This document shows positions 58,772-64,000 of a DNA stretch of 64,000 nt, one piece after another. The DNA is taken from positions 146,343,502 through 146,407,501 of the forward strand of contig OZ018329.1 of NCBI GenBank assembly GCA_963969495.1. The letters run 5' to 3'. Within the stretch, counting starts at the first letter, position 1; each line of letters starts with the position of its first letter. The notes below the pieces were generated by a model. That model saw only the letters and a program-made list of their open reading frames with translations, searched no databases and had not been told where the DNA came from. This DNA is from Ceratothoa steindachneri (Eukaryota > Arthropoda > Malacostraca > Isopoda > Cymothoidae). A program made the translations under genes and the position numbers.

Positions 58772-59753
58772 TTACATATGGACTCCATCCAACCTTTACA
58801 TTAGACACTCTTATTCCTTTTTAATGGTACTTTATGTATAGCAAATGCATCAAATTCAGCTTTACCCTTCTATCCTGAGGCCACTTACCTTTTTACTGAC
58901 TCAGCCCATCTATATCTGGCTTTACTACTTCCTTTTCTGATCTTTCCTTCTTCCTGACCGCTCCTGCTACTGGAGTTGAGGCCACTTTCACATGAATTAC
59001 ACTCCATTCACCAATTGTCAACCATGCCCAGCTCTACATTTTCATTTTTCAGCTGAGCTGAAATTTTTTCCTCAATCTGACTTTCACTCTTCCTGATTCT
59101 CTCTTCCATGGTCTCTCTCTTGGGGGACAGGGGGATGTATGGCTGTGGCCCCTAAATTGTGCCACATACTACTGAATTAGAGCTCCACACTTAGACCTTT
59201 TTTATTTTTCACATTCCAAGATGTGGCTAGCGAGACTTCAGGAGCTGAAAAGGGAGAACAAAGATTACCTCCTGCTCATTTTCTCAAGGGTGTTACATAT
59301 CCCCCCTCCCTTGCTCATATATACCTCCATACACAATTTTCTGACTCGTAAATACTTGTGTACCTCTCTCTCTTTTCCAGCTCTCCTTTTCATACAGCAT
59401 CAAATAGTCCTAATTGTTTTTCACACATTAAATATTTCCTGTTTTACTAAGTATCCTGGTGGGAGGGAAAGAAAAAAAAAATCACTCTTTGGCAAAAGAG
59501 GAGGACACTGCTTCAAGACAGCTTTGTCCTTCACCCTTCACCTAAACCTGAAACATAGTGGGGAAAGGTGAGTTGAGACAAATAGAAAACAAAACTGCCA
59601 CAATGCATTTAATATAAAAATTAATCCTTCCCTTTGATTTCCTTGAGCTAACATGTTGTAGTACTCTTGTTATTAAATTGACCAAGCTTTTAAATTTTAT
59701 ATGCTTGCTGTTGCTCAGGTTAGCCCTTTAATGATATCACTTTTTTTTTTCAG

Positions 59754-60029
59754 GGTGTTGAAAATACTGTATCCAGTGTTTTTGCTGCTCATAATGTGGA
59801 GACAAAATTGGTGTCTAGGTTTGATTACACAGAAGCAAACATTGCATGGGCTGATGCTATTGTGACCACTGGTGGAGATGGCACTTATCTCCTGGCAGCC
59901 ACTAAAATTGTGGACAATACCAAGCCTGTGATTGGCTTCAACTCAGACCCTTTAAGGTCGAAGGGACACCTGTGTCTACCCCAAAAGTATTCCGTAGAAG
60001 TCAAAGAAGCTGTTGATAAATTGCTGAAT
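59754..60029 (+). CDS. NADK2: NAD kinase 2, mitochondrial: second coding exon
   Basis: After a T-rich acceptor (TTTTTTTTTTCAG, 59741-59753) the exon opens in phase 0, exactly continuing the first exon. It encodes the nucleotide-binding core: NIAWADAIVTTGGDGTYLLA with the GGDGT motif at 59871-59885 (binds NAD/ATP phosphates). TKPVIGFNSDPLRSKGHLCL follows, where NADK2 has a conserved N-(S/T)-D-P-x-R-S-x-G-H-L-C-L-P stretch. The 92 codons end in a helix (VKEAVDKLLN). Donor AAT|GTAGGT at 60029/60030 keeps phase 0; an alternative donor TAG|GTAGCT ends at 60033. Later exons, with the rest of the catalytic domain, lie outside the window. Confidence 0.9.
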
Positions 60030-60149
60030 GTAGGTAGCTTTTTGTTGTTGATTGAATTACTGAATGTGTCATTTGCCCCTGTTCCTTTCCATTTTAAGAA
60101 CTCCCTGAAACTACATTGAATTATGAGCAAACTTTCCTCCAATCCCACT

Positions 60150-60800
60150 TAACTTGACTACAATCAAACACATCCACTCTACCCACATAGCACTTCAAAA
60201 GCAGCTGCAAAACTCCCTGTCCCATTGCACCCCTCCCCACATGGCCTGTACTCAGCACTACTTTACCTTTTTATTAGTAGTATTAGCATTATTATTATTA
60301 TTTTCATATTATTTAGTCTGATTTTTATATTTATCATTTATTATGTATTATAATTAATATTATTAGTGTTATTATTATATATAATTATTTTTAGGATTAG
60401 TATTAATTAATATTTACCTTGACTTATGAGTTTAACTCATTCTGTGACCAAGCTTGTAATTTAATTTGCTCAGATATCAGAGCAGTTTCCCCCATCAAAA
60501 TTAATGGAAAGGCCATTAATCAGTTCCAGCCTCCCCAAAAATACCAATTTTTTTTTTTAGTACAAGTTTTTAAAGAAGAAAAATGTACTTTATAAATAAT
60601 ATATAAGAAAATAATAAAAGAGAATGTAAGAAAATAATCTGGTTTTATTAAGCGTACTTTACATACCTTGATCAGATGGGGATGCTGGTGGACGAGGAGG
60701 AGGGGAGTCTTTCATTTTGTGTTCTATCACTTAACTTACTCTCTACACACTTAATGCTTCACTTTATCTCTAATAATTAAAAGCTTTTTGTATTTCTATT
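60150..60800. other. Intronic AT-rich stretch with ATT repeats
   Basis: 60285-60420 is built from TATTATTAT-like repeats. No gene is seen. Confidence 0.6.
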
Positions 60801-62230
60801 TTTTTCACTTCTTAATCTTCTTCTTCACCACTGAGTTTTGCCTATTTTGCCACACTTTCCCTCCCTTCAAAATGAGTGAGGCAAGTATCATTACATAGCA
60901 CCAATGCATCACCTGTTGCAACTTTTTTAGGCATTTCTTTTCAATAAACTCTGAAAGTTTCTCCCACATTCCCAACATTTCCTCAATCTCACTTCTGATA
61001 ACCTCCTCTGTGTTAATTTCCTGCAAAACCTTTGTATGCTGCTGCTGCTGCTGTAGCTCCTTTAACTACTCCATTGTCAGTATTTTGTTGTGCTCCTCAA
61101 AGAGGTTGTTAATGTCTCCTTTATCCACCTGCAGCAAGCCCATGGACTTTCCAAGGGACACAATCTCCTCCACTACTTCTACTTCAGGTTTAAATTCCCT
61201 GGTCACTTTTGGACACAGCCCCGGGCCACAGCTTCTTCCATGCATATATGTTTAAGGTCTTCCTTTAACACCCTGCCAGGCCATATCGATACTTCAAAGG
61301 TAGATCACGATATTGTAGTGCTCCTTCCTGAACTCTTGAAGGGGGATGTTTGTACACTCCATAACCTCAAAGAGGCAGAGGAACAGGTGCTTTGTGAAGA
61401 GCTATTTGAAATCACCTGTGCTGTTCCATGAGCTGCAGGATAGGGATGGTGTTGGCTGAAAGGTAGGGAACCTTATAAACTTGAATTCAAGGATGTTGTC
61501 TTCGAGGTTCGGTGGTGCACGGGAGCATTGTCAATGATGAGAAGTTCTTGCAGGGGTAGGTTATTCTCCAAGATATACTCTTGATAGCAGGACCAAAGAC
61601 CGGGTTTACCCACTGCATAAAGAACTGCCTGTTGACCCATGCCTTTGCAATTTTTCTTTAAGTATCTTATGAGACTTAAAGGCTCTGGAGTTTTCTAAGT
61701 GATATATAAGTAGTGGCTTAATCTTGCATTCGCTACTCGCATTTGCGCACAGTGCAAGGGTTAATATGCCCTTAATGATTTCGTAGCCTGCTCTTCTCTT
61801 CTGCTGTTATATACATCCTCCTTGGCATCTTTTTCCAGAACAGCTATGTCTTGTCCCAATTAAAGACTTGCTGGGGGATGTATCCTTCGGTATCTATCAG
61901 TTCGGTGAAAGTTCTAATAAAATCCTCAGCTGCTTTCACATTGAGCTTGCTGCCGCACCGTACCTGACAATGGAATGAATGCTAGTCGGTCTTCTTTTTA
62001 AAATTATCAAACCATCCTCAATTGGCTTTGAATGATTGTTCCAATGCCTCATCCATTGATGTTCCTGCTGCACCAAATTCCTGTAAATGGCTTGTGCCTT
62101 CTCTGTCATGATATCTCCCGTGAGCTGCTTCTCTGTCAACCACACGAACAGCTGTCTCTCCATCTCTTCATGGGCAAAGGTCCAGAGTTTTGAATTGATT
62201 TTTATTAGTGTTGTGCTGATGCCAATTCTA
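60800..62230 (-). pseudogene. Tigger/pogo (TIGD1-like) transposase remnant
   Basis: Minus strand: ERQLFVWLTEKQLTGDIMTE then KAQAIYRNLVQQ (62050-62165) is the CENP-B type DNA-binding region. DNAPGHPP-like and NLEDNILEFKFI (about 61470-61560) form the second catalytic block. LQEFRKEHYNIVI (about 61300-61345) and WPGRVLKEDLKHIYAWKKLW (about 61215-61285) follow. The acidic C-terminal part is at 60805-61026 (EEVIRSEIEEMLGMWEKLSE). This is the TIGD1-like lineage of pogo elements. Frames shift repeatedly. It runs antisense to NADK2, in the intron after the second coding exon. Confidence 0.75.
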
Positions 62231-62233
62231 TAC

Positions 62234-63150
62234 TACGAGTGGCGGTCAATATGTTTTGCAATTCGGATATAAGGAAACGAGATATGAGGAAAAGTGTTTT
62301 ATTATTTTTCAATATAACTACCCTCGACTTCAATGCACTTGCGCCACTTGTCCCTGAGGCTTTGAATTCCCGACAACCATAAATCTCCCGATTGCTGTTC
62401 AATCCACTCCTGGATGGAGAGCTGGACATCTTCATCGTCCCCAAACCGGCGTCCATGCAGTGCAGCCTTGAGCTGCCGGAATAAAAAGTAGTCGTTAGGG
62501 GCCAGATCTGGACTTTAGTGGGGATGGTTGAGCTCCTCGAATCTGCACTCGCGCAGGGCAGCTTGTGCAACTCTGGTCTTGTGGACTTTGAAGACGTTGA
62601 AGTCGATCATGGGGTGCGAGGTTTCTAGGGACCCAACGGGCAGAGACCTTAGGCATGGCCAAATTGTCGTGGATGATGTTGATAACACTTCCATGTGATA
62701 TTCCAAGTTGTCGCTCGATTTCTTCCACCTTCACCCGTCGATTTTTGAGGAGGATCCTCTCCATACGGGCCACATTGTGCTCGTTGGTCACGTCTGACAG
62801 GCGTCCTGGACGGGGGTCATCTTCAAGGGACTCACGACCATGGCAGAACTCCCTATTCCAGCGAGCAATGGTTGCATAGGAACTGGTGGTGTCGGTGTAC
62901 ACTGCAACCATGCATTCTTGCCTTCATTGGTCAAAAATTTGATCACTGCGCGGTGCTCAACCTTCTCCATTGTTGAAAAATTTGTGACTGACGATCCCCG
63001 ATCAACTACTGCTTCTTAAATAGACGAGGCAGGAGCGTGCAGCTGCAGGTCCTGACTTGTCATAACTTGTTCTAACACCCCCACAAACAGCCATCCCCCT
63101 TCCTCTGTTTTGCCCTACCGATTCGCAAAACTTATTGACCGCCCCTCGTA
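62234..63150 (-). mobile_element. Internally deleted mariner
   Basis: Inverted ends TACGAG.GGCGGTCAATA.GTTTTGC lie at 62234 (plus strand) and at 63150 (minus strand), with TA-rich flanks. The minus strand starts with MEKVEHRAVIKFLTNEGKN (62970 down). The DNA-binding half follows: ATIARWNREFCHGRESLEDD, VEEIERQLGISHGSVINIIH, WVPRNLAPHDRL (62495-62911). It then jumps at about 62520 to a C-terminal stretch with FRQLKAALHGR and EWIEQQSGDLWL in another frame. The region with the first two catalytic aspartates is deleted, so it cannot transpose by itself. Confidence 0.88.
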
Positions 63151-63239
63151 TTTAGTATATTTATTGACTGGACCAATTAAAATTGAACCATTCAGGTATT
63201 TATTATGGTTTTACTAAAATAGACAAAGTAAAATGAAAT

Positions 63240-63890
63240 TTATTAACATTAAGATTCCTATCAAAAAAGTTTTACATTGATTTACTAGTCTAATTATTCC
63301 TAAATTTAGGAAATCAATCACTTCCAATATTTTAAAAAACTTTTTGCACTAATATTCATAGCATCAAATACTGGGAAGTTTGGTATTTCAGCACAGTAGC
63401 TTGCGATTGCACTTTTTTGCTCAAATATTCACTCAAGCATGAAATATGTGCTATTCCAGCAAGTAGGCACATCCTGAATTAGCTTATGTTTGGGTAGATC
63501 ATGTTATTTCTGAAGATATTCTAGTTGGGTATATGCCAATGAAGAGTGGTTGAAATGGCCTGTTATTTGACTGCAATTAGCAATTATATCCTTAATCATG
63601 CGCTGCTCAAATATGGCATCATGTATCACTAACTGGTTGGAATTTAGGAAGCAACAAGACTTTTATAGCCTGTATTTGTGTCCGCATTGTCATGAACAAT
63701 CATGTGGATTTTGTATGGTGGAATTTTATATTCTTCGATAACATCTAGAAATATGTGACATATATTGGATGTTGTATGTGAATCCATAAATGATTTCACC
63801 CAAAGAACAACCCATGACTGGTGCATGTTCTCATTGACACAGTTTGCTATCAGGCTGAAACAGATAAATTGATAAGTGATAACATTGCTA
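63240..63890 (-). pseudogene. hAT transposase remnant (ZBED-like)
   Basis: The minus strand reads VLWVKSFMDSHTTSNICHIF then YKIPPYKIHMIVHDNADTNT (63690-63810; HDNA is the catalytic aspartate context). It continues with GHFNHSSLAYTQLEYLQK (63510-63565), HDLPKHKLIQDVPTCWNSTY (about 63445-63505; a conserved D-x-x-T-x-W-N-S hAT block) and EIPNFPVFDA (63360-63390). Single stops interrupt it. The N-terminal BED finger and hATC domain are not visible in the window. Confidence 0.7.
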
Positions 63891-64000
63891 TTATTTATAA
63901 ATCATAATTGCATATCCATGATATTAGTGATATTCATTGAAGTCTGAAGCAGTTAAAATGCCAATGTACTTGCATAATAATAAATTATTAAATATTCAAA

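Larger units (their letters stand above)
53250..59130 (-). mobile_element. Gypsy-type LTR retroelement, broken and multiply interrupted
   Basis: Reading the minus strand from its 5' side: a gag-like charged stretch (58850-59120, ERIRKSESQIEEKISAQLKN), a pre-RT linker (57000-57130 and 56900-56960), and RT (56280-56730). RNase H follows (55030-55610), then an aspartic protease (54240-54480) and integrase (53250-54110). Three insertions interrupt it: a LINE tail (55532-56102), a solo LTR (57166-58123) and a second LINE tail (58155-58771). Removing each at its target duplication leaves a collinear element. No paired LTRs of its own were identified. All domains have stops or shifts. Confidence 0.75.

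Overview
The window is a eukaryotic nuclear sequence: spliced gene pieces with GT..AG borders, long AT-rich and microsatellite tracts, and a very dense layer of decayed transposable elements. The LINE families (C-termini with a CDDC...HxxxxC finger, CCCH-finger ORF1, SGNH-type ORF1), Penelope-like GIY-YIG remnants, mariner, Tigger and hAT copies point to an arthropod, most likely a decapod crustacean. That assignment is inference from recognised repeat families; there is no rRNA or mitochondrial marker here.

The one host gene I can support is the mitochondrial NAD kinase NADK2 on the + strand. One coding exon (50182-50422, with the probable start codon and an acid-free, basic presequence) and the next one (59754-60029, with the GGDGT motif) are both phase 0 at the junction and are separated by a 9.3 kb intron. 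The rest of the gene must lie beyond 64000. Everything else with coding character is mobile-element derived.

Layout. 1-5700: LINE tail (-), Penelope-like element (-), a full-length but broken jockey-like LINE (+), and a ZMYM1-like hAT remnant (-). 6170-6970: a dispersed repeat with a hairpin and microsatellites, whose inverted second copy lies at 18350-19375. 8395-13493: a hAT element with a three-exon transposase pseudogene whose first intron holds a mariner with an intact 355-codon transposase. 13923-22526: a hAT-Charlie (ZBED5-like) element with matching terminal repeats and an 8-bp target duplication, blown up to 8.6 kb by nested insertions. 23060-30420: a second jockey-like LINE (+) interrupted by a TRIM-like element and an LTR. 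31430-35110: two CR1/L2-like LINE remnants (-). 35425-38816: a CCCH-finger LINE ORF1 (+) interrupted by a decayed copy of a widespread unnamed protein family. 38990-44960: three further LINE pieces, one hosting a LINE tail. 47005-47831: a non-autonomous hAT with an 8-bp duplication.

48370-64000: this is NADK2 territory. Just upstream of the first exon are a minisatellite and two long hairpins. The 9.3 kb intron carries a Tc1/mariner-like remnant and a minus-strand Gypsy-type element, into which a solo LTR and two LINE tails have inserted, each with a clear target-site duplication. Downstream of the second exon come a Tigger/pogo remnant, an internally deleted mariner and a hAT fragment.

Most element calls rest on reading translated motifs by eye. 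Outer borders are approximate unless a target-site duplication or terminal inverted repeat is stated.
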